A DNA stretch of 64,000 nt from JAWCMQ01 sp039091255 (GCA_039091255.1 JAWCMQ010000001.1:62001-126000), one strand, 5' to 3'; shown: positions 49,532 to 57,330, counted from the stretch's first letter. Translations and numbers: made by a program. The notes: generated by a model not told the origin, from the letters alone.

Positions 49532-50395
49532 ATGGTCTTTTGCATCGTTGCGATGGTAGTATTTGGCTTTTTGGGCATCTTTTCAGCCAAGTATAGGACT
49601 TATGCCCGCGAGGCGTTTCGCTGCTTTGCCCGCCTCACGACGCTGAGGCCGTGCAATACAGAGTTCGACGAGATGATGAAAGCGAAAATAACCGCCCGTT
49701 TGATGGACCGCAGCCCTCGCATAGCGCGCTTCACATATGCGCATTTCGGTGCGATATCCGTCGTTTTCGCTGTAGCCATGTTTGCAAGCCTGGCATACAC
49801 GGGCTACAGCGTCTATAACCTCGCTATGACGGGAGCATGCGACCCCGTCCACCCCGAACAGTGCGTTTTCAATCCTGACCAGCCGAACGTCGTGACGTGC
49901 CCGTTTGAGAACCTGACGCCAGCAAGCGGCGTGCCGACCGTGGGCGGAATGATGGCAATACCCGACGCGCCAATCTCAGGCATAGGGGGCAAGCCACTCG
50001 TATACTTCTTTGGCACCACGTGGTGCCCGCACTGCCGGTGGGAGCGGCCGATTTTCATGAACGCGACTGGCAAATTCGGCTCATGGCATGGCGCAGATGG
50101 CGACCTTAGCCGCGCTGTGTTCACCAGCGACTACCTTGTTGTCCGCGCCTACGAAATCGACAAGGCTCAGCCCCCCGAAGCTGACCTGCGCGCATTCCAG
50201 CACTTCTCGCCGCAGGGCAGCATTCCTCTGCTCATCTTTGGCGGAAAATACTTCAGGGTAGGTTCCGGTGAGCAACTCGGCGCAGCGAATGAGACCCAAT
50301 TGCTGATGGCTGTGCTGTGCAAGATCACAAACTCGCCGGCAGCGGTCGGCGATTGCGCCAGCCCAGCAGTGCAGGAGCTCGCAGGGCAGCTATAG
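49532..50395 (+). CDS. Membrane protein with thioredoxin-fold WCPHC domain
   Basis: Two hydrophobic helices (VFCIVAMVVFGFLGIF and ISVVFAVAMFASLAYTGYSVY) precede an exported domain with CDPVHPEQC and GKPLVYFFGTTWCPHCRWERP, a thioredoxin-like CxxC, followed by a cis-Pro-like SIPLLIFGGKYFRVG. Together with the protein at 37981 it suggests disulfide chemistry outside the cell membrane. The start is ATG 49532. The ORF is open further upstream, but that part overlaps the divergent HAD gene. Confidence 0.75.
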   Translation: MVFCIVAMVVFGFLGIFSAKYRTYAREAFRCFARLTTLRPCNTEFDEMMKAKITARLMDRSPRIARFTYAHFGAISVVFAVAMFASLAYTGYSVYNLAMTGACDPVHPEQCVFNPDQPNVVTCPFENLTPASGVPTVGGMMAIPDAPISGIGGKPLVYFFGTTWCPHCRWERPIFMNATGKFGSWHGADGDLSRAVFTSDYLVVRAYEIDKAQPPEADLRAFQHFSPQGSIPLLIFGGKYFRVGSGEQLGAANETQLLMAVLCKITNSPAAVGDCASPAVQELAGQL

Positions 50396-50431
50396 GAAAG
50401 CTATAAGTTGCATGCAGTGGCAATAGTTCTC

Positions 50432-51292
50432 ATGCGGTACGTTTCAAAGTCGATTCTGCGTGAAGTCTACCCAACGCGCCCGAAATGGGCGCATAAGGGC
50501 CAGTTTGGAAAGCTGCTCGTCGTGGCAGGCTGCCGCCGCTTCACAGGCTCGCCCATCTTCGTCGGCATGGCCGCATGCCGGGCGGGCTGCGACCTAGTCT
50601 TCATAGCCGCGCCTGAGCGCGCAGCCGACAAGGCCGCCCGCTTTTCGCCAAACCTCATAACAGAGCCGCTGAAAGGATGCATGCTGGACATGCGCAACAT
50701 CCGGCAAGTCAGGGACCTCATCGCAGACACAAGACCGACAGCCATGGTAATCGGTCCCGCGCTCTGGCGCGCGCCCGCCACTTTCAGGGCAATCCGCGCG
50801 CTAATCAAGGAATCCGCAATCCCCATGGTCATCGATGCCGACGCAATACGAGCCTTAGCAAGCGCAAAAGAAGGCGCGGTCCGCGTACTGAAAGGCAAAA
50901 CTGCAGTCCTTACACCCCATGCCAACGAATTCTTGGCGCTGGCCGGCACAAGGGTTTCGGCGAACGTCAGCGAACGGATAAGGGCGGTGAAAGCCTGCGC
51001 GGCTAGACTGGGCCAGGCCGTCTTGCTCAAGGGGCATGTTGACATCATTTCGGATGGTCGGGCAGTCGTTTTAAACGAGACTGGTTCTCCGCTCATGACA
51101 AAAGGTGGCATGGGCGACACGTTGGCTGGCATCTGCGGCGCCTATCTTGCCCGCGGCTGCAGCCCGCTCACAGCCGCGGCTGCCGCAGCCTTCGTCAACG
51201 GCCGTGCAGGCGAACTGGCCGTAAAAGAAAAAGGAGAAAGCGCCCTGGCAACGGACCTCATAGAAAAAATACCTGCTGCGATAAAGCGGTGA
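50432..51292 (+). CDS. nnrD: ADP/ATP-dependent NAD(P)H-hydrate dehydratase
   Basis: This ribokinase-fold repair enzyme dehydrates damaged NAD(P)HX. It has KGQFGKLLVVAGC near the start, VIDADAIRALA, AVLTPHANEFLALA and the catalytic GGMGDTLAGICGAYLARG. The N-terminal epimerase domain (NnrE) found in fused forms is absent. ATG 50432 starts MRYVSKSILREVYPTRP, the usual distance ahead of KGxFG. Confidence 0.88.
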   Translation: MRYVSKSILREVYPTRPKWAHKGQFGKLLVVAGCRRFTGSPIFVGMAACRAGCDLVFIAAPERAADKAARFSPNLITEPLKGCMLDMRNIRQVRDLIADTRPTAMVIGPALWRAPATFRAIRALIKESAIPMVIDADAIRALASAKEGAVRVLKGKTAVLTPHANEFLALAGTRVSANVSERIRAVKACAARLGQAVLLKGHVDIISDGRAVVLNETGSPLMTKGGMGDTLAGICGAYLARGCSPLTAAAAAAFVNGRAGELAVKEKGESALATDLIEKIPAAIKR

Positions 51293-51372
51293 GCGTCTAC
51301 TGTTCGCTCAACTTATTTTTAACCGATTTATACAAAAGTGCTCCGCATCAGCTATAAATGGTTTGCGGCTGA

Positions 51373-51795
51373 ATGGTTAGCCCTATGGATGACCAGAGCA
51401 AATACCACATAATCAGTGTAGAAGTCAAAAATCCGCTTGGCATACATATGCGGCCCGCGTCAAAATTAGTGGAAACGGCAATCAGATATCCGCATGAAAT
51501 ATTGATTTACAGACCTGCCGGCCAGGGGATGAGCAAAAAGGAGTGCAAAACAAACGCAAAAAGCATGATCGAGATCTTGTGCCTGGCAGCGACAAGAGGA
51601 ACTAGGCTAGACGTCTACATCGAGAAAGGGAAGCCTGGCTACGAGGGTGCTGCGAAAGCGATAAAAGAGCTATTCGATTCGGGTTTCGGAGAACTCGACT
51701 CTGGAGATCGCCCATGCAGTAAAGAAAAGTGCACAGAAGCAAATGCACCGGAAGACGGCAGCGCATACCAGATTATGCAATCTGCGCAAGCATAG
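51373..51795 (+). CDS. HPr-like phosphocarrier protein with C-terminal extension
   Basis: Residues 12-100 have the HPr pattern with the phosphohistidine kept: NPLGIHMRPASKLVETAI (compare GLHTRPA) and later CKTNAKSMIEILCLAATRGTRLDVYI (compare SAKSL...L....G). The C-terminal 35 residues, with CSKEKCTEAN, are extra. No enzyme I or sugar transporter is in the window. The start is ATG 51373 or ATG 51385. A GCTATAAATGG TATA box lies 20-25 bases upstream. It is a different paralogue from the degenerate one at 20658. Confidence 0.75.
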   Translation: MVSPMDDQSKYHIISVEVKNPLGIHMRPASKLVETAIRYPHEILIYRPAGQGMSKKECKTNAKSMIEILCLAATRGTRLDVYIEKGKPGYEGAAKAIKELFDSGFGELDSGDRPCSKEKCTEANAPEDGSAYQIMQSAQA

Positions 51796-51849
51796 TTCCT
51801 TGTAAGCAGCTGGCAATCAGCTTAAATTAATGTCAACAGTAGCTTCTGC

Positions 51850-52764
51850 ATGCGCTCAGCGCTCCAAACCTACCTGTCGCAGCTTCCTAACTTCGACTAC
51901 AAAAGATACGAGCAGACGACCAAATTCTCTTTTCCCAAGTCTATCCGTGTCAACACGCTGAAAGTTTGCCGTGAGGAACTCGTAGAACGCCTTGAATCGC
52001 AAGGCTGGTCGCTCGAGCATGTCCCGTGGTGCGCTGATGGATTTTTCACGGACCGTCTGCTGATGGGCGACACACCCGAGCACGTTCTCGGCTACTATTT
52101 CATTCAGGACGCCGCATCGATGGCCATCACGCTCGCGCTCGACCCGCAGCCCGGCGATGCCGTCCTTGACATCAGCGCAGCGCCCGGCGCAAAAACGACG
52201 CACATCGCGCAGCTTATGGGCATGCAGGGCGCGATCGTCGCCAACGACACGAGCTTCGACCGCGTGAAGGCGCTTGCGGCGAACATCCAGCGCTGCGGCG
52301 TAGCTAACGCAGTCATAACCCAGGCAGACGGCCGCGCATTCCCGCGCTGGGCCGCCGATGCATTCGACCGCGTTCTCGTCGACGCGCCATGCTCGGGCCT
52401 CGGCCAAATCCGCGCATTCAAAGAAATCGAGGCCAAGTGGACCGAGCGTGCGGTCCATCGCTTGGCAGCCGTCCAGAAAGGCCTCATGCTTGCAGGCTTC
52501 GACTGCCTCAAGCCCGGCGGGACGCTTGTTTACTCCACATGCACGCTCGCGCCCGACGAAAATGAAGCCGTCGTACAGCACCTGCTCGACAAGCGGCCAA
52601 CCGCAAAAATCGAAGCCATCAGAATCGAAAAGATAAAGGTGCATGAAGGGCTCACAGAATGGCACAGTGCCTCTTTCGTTGCAGACATCAGAAAGTGCAT
52701 CCGCATCTACCCCTATGACAACGGCACGGAAGGCTTTTTCGTCGCGAAGGTGGTAAAACGATGA
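51850..52764 (+). CDS. RNA (cytosine-5) methyltransferase, NOL1/NOP2/Sun family
   Basis: The SAM-binding core is complete: FIQDAASMAITLALDPQPGD, VLDISAAPGAKTTHIAQ, the first catalytic cysteine in VLVDAPCSGLG and the second in YSTCTLAPDENEA. It has 304 residues without a fused PUA domain. The next gene overlaps its stop by four bases and encodes a PUA-like protein, so the RNA-binding half may be supplied separately. The target (tRNA or rRNA) is not determinable. Confidence 0.88.
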   Translation: MRSALQTYLSQLPNFDYKRYEQTTKFSFPKSIRVNTLKVCREELVERLESQGWSLEHVPWCADGFFTDRLLMGDTPEHVLGYYFIQDAASMAITLALDPQPGDAVLDISAAPGAKTTHIAQLMGMQGAIVANDTSFDRVKALAANIQRCGVANAVITQADGRAFPRWAADAFDRVLVDAPCSGLGQIRAFKEIEAKWTERAVHRLAAVQKGLMLAGFDCLKPGGTLVYSTCTLAPDENEAVVQHLLDKRPTAKIEAIRIEKIKVHEGLTEWHSASFVADIRKCIRIYPYDNGTEGFFVAKVVKR

Positions 52765-53303
52765 GGCGACGCCAGAAGCGCGAAATTAAGCGGAAAAAAC
52801 ACCTTGCCGAACAGCTGCATGCGCAGTACGGCATAGAGCAATTGCCCGAAGGAGCGTATTTGTTGGCAAAAGAGCGATGGCGCTTCGCAACCCGCGCGGC
52901 AGCCGAGCTCGCGCAGCGCATGAAAGGCGTCCGCTCGGTCGGACTGGCGCTCACTGGCGAGCATGNNNNNNNNNNNNNNNNNNNNNNNNNNNNNNNNNNN
53001 NNNNNNNNNNNNNNNNNNNNNNNNNNNNNNNNNNNNNNNNNNNNNNNNNNNNNNNNNNNNNNCGGCGTCCTCACGATAGAAGCTTGCCAAATGCTGAATC
53101 CAAAAGAGAATGTCATCGAGTTGGACGAAAAGCAGGCCGCGCAATGGCTGCGCGGCGAAGCCGTCGAGCTGGGATGCAGGCACCCGTCCCGCTTAATAGC
53201 AGCCAAGCACGGCGTCGATTGGCTAGGCGGCGGGCTTGCATCGGGCACCAAAGTAATGCCAGGACTGCCCTCATGGAGGCGAATCAAGTCTGAAAAGAAA
53301 TAG
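52761..53303 (+). CDS. PUA-domain protein coupled to the m5C methyltransferase, interrupted by an N run
   Basis: The first 35 residues are very basic, and then comes a NIP7/PUA-like sequence (LPEGAYLLAKERWRFATRAAAEL, NPKENVIELDEKQAAQWLRGE). An N run at 52966-53062 breaks VGLALTGEH from GVLTIEACQML. Taking out 99 bases keeps one frame and gives a plausible fold of about 147 residues. The start ATGA overlap with the upstream gene signals coupling. It probably positions RNA for the methyltransferase (inference). Confidence 0.65.
   Translation: MRRRQKREIKRKKHLAEQLHAQYGIEQLPEGAYLLAKERWRFATRAAAELAQRMKGVRSVGLALTGEHXXXXXXXXXXXXXXXXXXXXXXXXXXXXXXXXXGVLTIEACQMLNPKENVIELDEKQAAQWLRGEAVELGCRHPSRLIAAKHGVDWLGGGLASGTKVMPGLPSWRRIKSEKK
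52966..53062. other. Assembly gap (97 N) inside the PUA-protein gene
   Basis: The frame either side is consistent, with the missing part short or absent (LTGEH next to GVLTIEA). Confidence 0.6.
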
Positions 53304-53308
53304 TCGCT

Positions 53309-53437
53309 ATGAGTTTGTCTTATCCTTTATACCCGCAACACAGCGCGCTCCACAGCAGGCTGAAAGCTCTTTGGTCAAAACGGAAAAACTTCGAATCTTT
53401 CTTGCGCGACGCGGAAGCGGCGATGAAGCAGAAATAG
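53309..53437 (+). CDS. Possible small protein, 42 aa
   Basis: ATG 53309 opens MSLSYPLYPQHSALHSRLKA and ends at 53437, in the space between the PUA gene and tfs. Basic and helical. It could be a real short gene of the methyltransferase operon; the evidence is composition and position only. Confidence 0.35.
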   Translation: MSLSYPLYPQHSALHSRLKALWSKRKNFESFLRDAEAAMKQK

Positions 53438-53439
53438 GC

Positions 53440-53760
53440 TTATTTATACTCTCGCCACACATGCTTGCATTTCACGCAGCGGAAGAATTGAGTCGGCGGC
53501 TCGTCCGCTGAGCGTGTCTGCTGGAGCCAAAAGTATGCCTTGTCATGGCCGCATTGCGGGCACACACGGTCCGTCGTGGGCAGCTGCACCTCATCCTTTT
53601 CAAGCAGGACTACGCCGCGGCCTTTCGGCACTTTTTCCGATATCTTAAGCTCGCGCACGGAGCCTTTCTGCGTGTAGCCGCATTTCCTGCACGCAAGGCG
53701 AGCAGTCTTTCCTTTTTTCACAGGCACGAGCAAAGCACGGCATTTTTTGCAAAAATCCAT
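53440..53760 (-). CDS. tfs: Transcription factor S (TFIIS-like cleavage factor)
   Basis: This 106-residue protein rescues stalled RNA polymerase by stimulating cleavage of the nascent RNA. Two zinc ribbons are seen: C4-C7-C24-C27 and C67-C70-C95-C98. The catalytic acidic pair is in QTRSADEPPTQFF (D86, E87). ATG 53760 gives the standard MDFCKKC start, and upstream extension is not family-like. It is divergent from the AbrB-ACT gene. Confidence 0.93.
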   Translation of the reverse strand: MDFCKKCRALLVPVKKGKTARLACRKCGYTQKGSVRELKISEKVPKGRGVVLLEKDEVQLPTTDRVCPQCGHDKAYFWLQQTRSADEPPTQFFRCVKCKHVWREYK

Positions 53761-53853
53761 TTCAAGACACCTGCGGTGCGCCATATCTTCGATTTGAGTT
53801 GCGTTCTGTACTCCAATCTTTTTAAGCTTGCCCTCGTGCGAGGAGTGGAAGAT

Positions 53854-53885
53854 GATTCCCACCTATCTCCCACAAGGTAGGAATC
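53854..53885. promoter_or_regulatory. Inverted repeat upstream of the AbrB-ACT gene
   Basis: GATTCCCACCT (53854-53864), ten bases, then AGGTAGGAATC (53875-53885) form an almost perfect inverted repeat (one mismatch). It sits immediately before a TTTAAAT TATA-like box (about 53887-53893) and about 40 bases before the ATG at 53925. It is a likely operator, possibly for the AbrB-type protein itself. Confidence 0.5.
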
Positions 53886-53924
53886 TTTAAATCTTTGCGT
53901 TGCCGAAAAGGGGTGGGAGCATAG

Positions 53925-54335
53925 ATGCACAACGTCGCATCGGCCGCACGCCACAACATAGTGACTGTAGATTCCAAGGGAAGGGTTCTTATCCCGTATC
54001 ACATACGAGAGCTTCTTGACATCGATATCGGCTCCCAGTTCATCATCATGTCGAACTATAATGGCGAGATAAAGATGCTGCCGCTGCGCAAAGGCAAGAC
54101 CGCCGAGATACACATACTGATGGTAGACAAGCCCGGCAGCCTTACCGCGATAACGCAGGCACTCGCGCATGCGGAAGTCGACATAGTCCTTTCGCAATCC
54201 AAGACGCTGGAACGCGGCCATTTGGCTGAATGGTCAGCAATAGCAGACATCTCCGAATGCAGCAGCCTGAAAAAGCTTGAGCGGGAACTCTCGAAGATGC
54301 CGGTCGTCAAGCGCGTCATTGTGAATAACACGTAA
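53925..54335 (+). CDS. AbrB/SpoVT-type DNA-binding domain fused to an ACT domain
   Basis: Residues 10-55 (HNIVTVDSKGRVLIPYHIRELLDIDIGSQFIIM) are a swapped-hairpin AbrB domain. Residues 62-136 (EIHILMVDKPGSLTAITQALAHAEVDI and onward) are an ACT domain, a small-molecule sensor fold. This suggests an archaeal transcription regulator that responds to a ligand such as an amino acid. The palindrome upstream may be its own operator. Length 136. Confidence 0.8.
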   Translation: MHNVASAARHNIVTVDSKGRVLIPYHIRELLDIDIGSQFIIMSNYNGEIKMLPLRKGKTAEIHILMVDKPGSLTAITQALAHAEVDIVLSQSKTLERGHLAEWSAIADISECSSLKKLERELSKMPVVKRVIVNNT

Positions 54336-54474
54336 AGCGATTTTTGCAACTTCTGCGGTGCTTCGCATAGCTATGCTAAACGCCGAAAAATTCCAAGCAT
54401 ATTTGGCGGAGCATGGCATGCGCATGTCGCGCATGGCACTCTGATATATTAGGTAGCGATTGCAAGGTTATCTC

Positions 54475-55059
54475 ATGCCACGCGTCATCCGGAAGGAGAT
54501 AAGGATAGTAGGCTGGGATGACATGCGCCACACGCGTCGCACGAAAACTGTCTTGCTCGTAGGCGCCGTTTTTAGAGGAGGCTCGTTTCTCGATGGCTTG
54601 CTGTCAGTGCGAATAAAAAAGGACGGGCTTGATTCCACAGACAAGATAGCACAGGCCATCCTTAAATCCCGGCATTATGACCAGCTGAGCGTCATAATGC
54701 TCGATGGCATAACGTTCGCGGGATTCAATATCGTCGACATTCATCGCCTGAACAAGCTCACAAGGATGCCTGTAATTGCGATCCAGCGCAAAAGGCCCGA
54801 TATGCCAGAGTTCCTAGGTGCAATCAAAAAAATCTTCAAAGACTGGCGCAAGCGCATAGCAATTGTAAAGCGCACCGGCGAAGTCTTGGAGTTTAAGCGG
54901 AATGGCAAGTTGTTCTATTACCAATTTGCTGGCATCGAGCGTGAAAAATGCGAGAAAATCCTGGAGATAAGCACCGTCCGCGGAAATGTCCCCGAGCCTG
55001 TGCGGGTTGCCCACCTTATTGCAGGCGGGCTCTCGGGAGAGTCGAAGGGGCGGGCGTAA
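54475..55059 (+). CDS. DUF99-family protein (endonuclease V-like fold)
   Basis: The family signatures are IVGWDDM near the start, VGAVFRGGSFLDGLLS, IMLDGITFAGFNIVDIHRL and a late RVAHLIAGGLSGESKGRA. DUF99 proteins share the endonuclease V fold, but their activity is not established. ATG 54475 (MPRVIRKEIRIVG) is standard. It lies between regulator and signal peptidase genes. Confidence 0.85.
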   Translation: MPRVIRKEIRIVGWDDMRHTRRTKTVLLVGAVFRGGSFLDGLLSVRIKKDGLDSTDKIAQAILKSRHYDQLSVIMLDGITFAGFNIVDIHRLNKLTRMPVIAIQRKRPDMPEFLGAIKKIFKDWRKRIAIVKRTGEVLEFKRNGKLFYYQFAGIEREKCEKILEISTVRGNVPEPVRVAHLIAGGLSGESKGRA

Positions 55060-55105
55060 GAACAATTATTAATCTGTTGAGAACATAGCAATCTGGTGTT
55101 CGGGT

Positions 55106-55537
55106 ATGGTCACGGTTGCATGGCTGGATGAGTTCCGCAGGAACCACCGCATGCTCGACACTGCGCTGGCAATTTTAGTCATCGTGGCGGTCGCATGGCT
55201 GTTTTATAACGGCCTTGCTATCGCGCTCGGGACGCCTATGCCTATGGTTTCTGTCGTTTCGGGCAGCATGGAGCCAAACCTGCACGTGGGCGACTTGATG
55301 ATCATCTCCAAAGGGCACTATGATGTAGGCGACATCGCCATCTATTTGCACAACGGGGTGACCATAATCCACAGGATAGTCGAAGTGCGCGAGGACGGGA
55401 TGTACATATTCAAAGGAGACCATAATCCTGCGCCCGACCCTGAGCCTGTCCCGCCTGAGCGCATACTCGGCGAGGCCCGCCTTGCGCTGCCGCTTTTAGG
55501 ATACCCGAGATTGGCGCTATACGCGATAGGAATATAG
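55106..55537 (+). CDS. Signal peptidase I (Sec11-like)
   Basis: This membrane serine protease releases exported proteins from their signal peptides. The N-terminal helix is LDTALAILVIVAVAWLFYNGLAIAL. The catalytic serine is in VVSGSMEPNLHVGDLMII, and the histidine of ER/archaeal types is in IIHRIVEVRED. The Asp-rich FKGDHNPAPDPEPVP follows. The 143 residues match archaeal Sec11. It probably processes exported proteins such as the secreted Tyr-rich protein; pilins use another enzyme. Confidence 0.92.
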   Translation: MVTVAWLDEFRRNHRMLDTALAILVIVAVAWLFYNGLAIALGTPMPMVSVVSGSMEPNLHVGDLMIISKGHYDVGDIAIYLHNGVTIIHRIVEVREDGMYIFKGDHNPAPDPEPVPPERILGEARLALPLLGYPRLALYAIGI

Positions 55538-55564
55538 TAAACGTCGAACAGAACCGGCATCGGC

Positions 55565-55762
55565 CTAAGGCCCGAATCCAAATTGGAGGTCGACCTCAGG
55601 CACGTTCGCGCGCCTTGAGAGGTATGGGCATTCTGGACCATTTCGGCATTCTGCATATTTGCCTAAATCCGGGCACTTGCCCTTATGCGCATGCAAGCCC
55701 TTGTATGGGCATTCATCAGCCAGCGTTACGTCACGCGCTTTCTGTCCAGGCGATTCTGGCAT
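55565..55762 (-). CDS. Small cysteine-rich protein, 65 aa, after rpoL
   Basis: The start MPESPGQKARDVTLADE is followed by CPYKGLHAHKGKCPDLGKYAEC and ECPYL, five cysteines and two histidines that could bind zinc. Its ATG lies inside a 128-bp assembly duplicate, and after collapse the gene follows the rpoL stop by 10 bases. It is probably the last gene of the exosome superoperon. I do not recognise it. Confidence 0.55.
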   Translation of the reverse strand: MPESPGQKARDVTLADECPYKGLHAHKGKCPDLGKYAECRNGPECPYLSRRANVPEVDLQFGFGP

Positions 55763-55876
55763 GTCGCGCCTCTTAATCTTTCGCAGCTTTAGCAAACGCT
55801 TTCTTGAGCGCCTCTGCGTCTGCCTGTATCTGCTCTGCGGCCGCAATGAGCGCCTTCTTCGGGTCTTTCGCCTTGA
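55749..55876. repeat. 128-bp direct duplicate flanking an N run (copy 1), assembly artefact
   Basis: Identical to 55976-56103, separated by 99 N. Same artefact as at 27084. Confidence 0.9.
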
Positions 55877-55975
55877 NNNNNNNNNNNNNNNNNNNNNNNN
55901 NNNNNNNNNNNNNNNNNNNNNNNNNNNNNNNNNNNNNNNNNNNNNNNNNNNNNNNNNNNNNNNNNNNNNNNNNNN
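55877..55975. other. Assembly gap (99 N), probably spurious
   Basis: The flanking 128-bp copies are identical, so the contigs overlap and nothing is missing. Confidence 0.9.
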
Positions 55976-56103
55976 GGCGATTCTGGCATGTCGCGCCTCT
56001 TAATCTTTCGCAGCTTTAGCAAACGCTTTCTTGAGCGCCTCTGCGTCTGCCTGTATCTGCTCTGCGGCCGCAATGAGCGCCTTCTTCGGGTCTTTCGCCT
56101 TGA
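55976..56103. repeat. 128-bp direct duplicate flanking an N run (copy 2), assembly artefact
   Basis: Partner of 55749-55876. It contains the end of rpoL and the start of the small cysteine protein. Confidence 0.9.
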
Positions 56104-56263
56104 CGGCGAGCACAGGCTTTGAAAGATAGGGGTGCTCGCGCGACCACGCCGCCCACTCGATTTTCTGCTTCCAAAGTTCGTTGTTGAGAAGGTTTGCGAG
56201 CGTAAGGCTGTCGATTTCAAGCTTGACCTTGTCATCCGTTTGCTCAAGGACCTTTATCTCCAT
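56000..56263 (-). CDS. rpoL: DNA-directed RNA polymerase subunit L (Rpb11-like)
   Basis: This is the subunit that pairs with RpoD in assembly. The 87 residues show the family order: VKLEIDSLTLANLLNNELW (D.lTL.N.L...L), AAWSREHPYLSKPVLAVKA (A.....HP....P...v) and PKKALIAAAEQIQADAEALKKAF. Lys-rich and short, as usual. It lies downstream of dph2 on the minus strand. Part of the same sequence is repeated to the left by the assembly artefact. Confidence 0.88.
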   Translation of the reverse strand: MEIKVLEQTDDKVKLEIDSLTLANLLNNELWKQKIEWAAWSREHPYLSKPVLAVKAKDPKKALIAAAEQIQADAEALKKAFAKAAKD

Positions 56264-56329
56264 GCAAATCCCTTTTTCATCAGGAAAGAAAAGGCCTCTG
56301 TATTTCCAAAGAAATACGCGACCTTTCCT

Positions 56330-57262
56330 TCACGATGCCTGCTCAAGCAGTTTCTCGACGTCCGCCGCATTCACGAACGGCTTGCTCCATCGGTCGTCCA
56401 TTAGCCTTGGGCATGCCGTGTTTATAAACGCATCGGCAGAGATGCCAGCGAGCGCAGCGTCTGTGATCTTGTCCATAACTACGATGAAAGCCTTTTTATC
56501 TTTGCGCTCGAGCGCCGCTTTAATCTCCAGAGCGCGCGCCATGTTCATCTGGCCAGGCTTCGTCGATACAAGTATCGCAAACGTTCGTCCGTCCTTTGCG
56601 CGAGCGATGCGCGCCCAGCGTATCTTCTCCCACTTCGCTATGTCGCTTCGCACGTCCCGGATCTCGCTACGCTCCATGTCGAGAAAATAATCGCATCTGA
56701 ACCCGCGAGGATGGAACATGCCTGAGCCAACAAAGAGTAAAGCATCCACTTTCCCTAACAGCGCTTCTGCGCTTTTCGCCCAGCATCCTAGCACATATCC
56801 GCCGATTTCAGTGGATTTTCCAGCAACTCTGAAAATCTCGGCGATTTTCGGCAATGCGTGCAAGTATTGTACAGAAGAAACGATTCCGATGCGCTTTTCT
56901 TTTATCTTGCTAATTTCGCCGGTAAGCCTCTTTTCGTCGATGGGACTGTCAACGGGCCATTCGTAATGTACGAGTGGAATGTCAGTTTTTATAGGCACAT
57001 AAAAGGGTGCGTGCCCGACATGAAGGATGGCGTCGATTTTTTCGCCGGCGCTTTTTAGTGCAGCAACGGTAGGCATAGGCAAATCGCATGCCCCGAAACA
57101 GTCGTCTGCCGCAAGAAAAGCCTGAAAGCCATTCGCTTCGAGCGCTTTCACGACCTCAAGCGCACGTGCTTTCAAGCCGGCAGGCACCTGCACCAGCAGG
57201 CGCGAAGGCCGAGGCCGAAGCGCATCGAGCTTCCCTATAATATTGGCTATGTGATTGGGCAT
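56330..57262 (-). CDS. dph2: Diphthamide biosynthesis enzyme Dph2
   Basis: This unusual radical SAM enzyme begins diphthamide formation on elongation factor 2. It has the three separated cluster cysteines: DDCFGACD (residues about 67-71), YVLGCWAKS and the late INTACPRLMDDR. It also has the family segments LVQVPAGLKARALEV and VGHAPFYVP. The 310-residue length is normal. ATG 57262 is preferred (MPNHIANIIGKL). It lies downstream of rrp42 in the superoperon. Confidence 0.9.
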   Translation of the reverse strand: MPNHIANIIGKLDALRPRPSRLLVQVPAGLKARALEVVKALEANGFQAFLAADDCFGACDLPMPTVAALKSAGEKIDAILHVGHAPFYVPIKTDIPLVHYEWPVDSPIDEKRLTGEISKIKEKRIGIVSSVQYLHALPKIAEIFRVAGKSTEIGGYVLGCWAKSAEALLGKVDALLFVGSGMFHPRGFRCDYFLDMERSEIRDVRSDIAKWEKIRWARIARAKDGRTFAILVSTKPGQMNMARALEIKAALERKDKKAFIVVMDKITDAALAGISADAFINTACPRLMDDRWSKPFVNAADVEKLLEQAS

Positions 57263-57330
57263 GTGATAGAAAGCAAAGGAAAAGGTTAAAAGCCGACTCA
57301 TCGTGCTCTAAGCGCTGAGAATCCAGCGGT

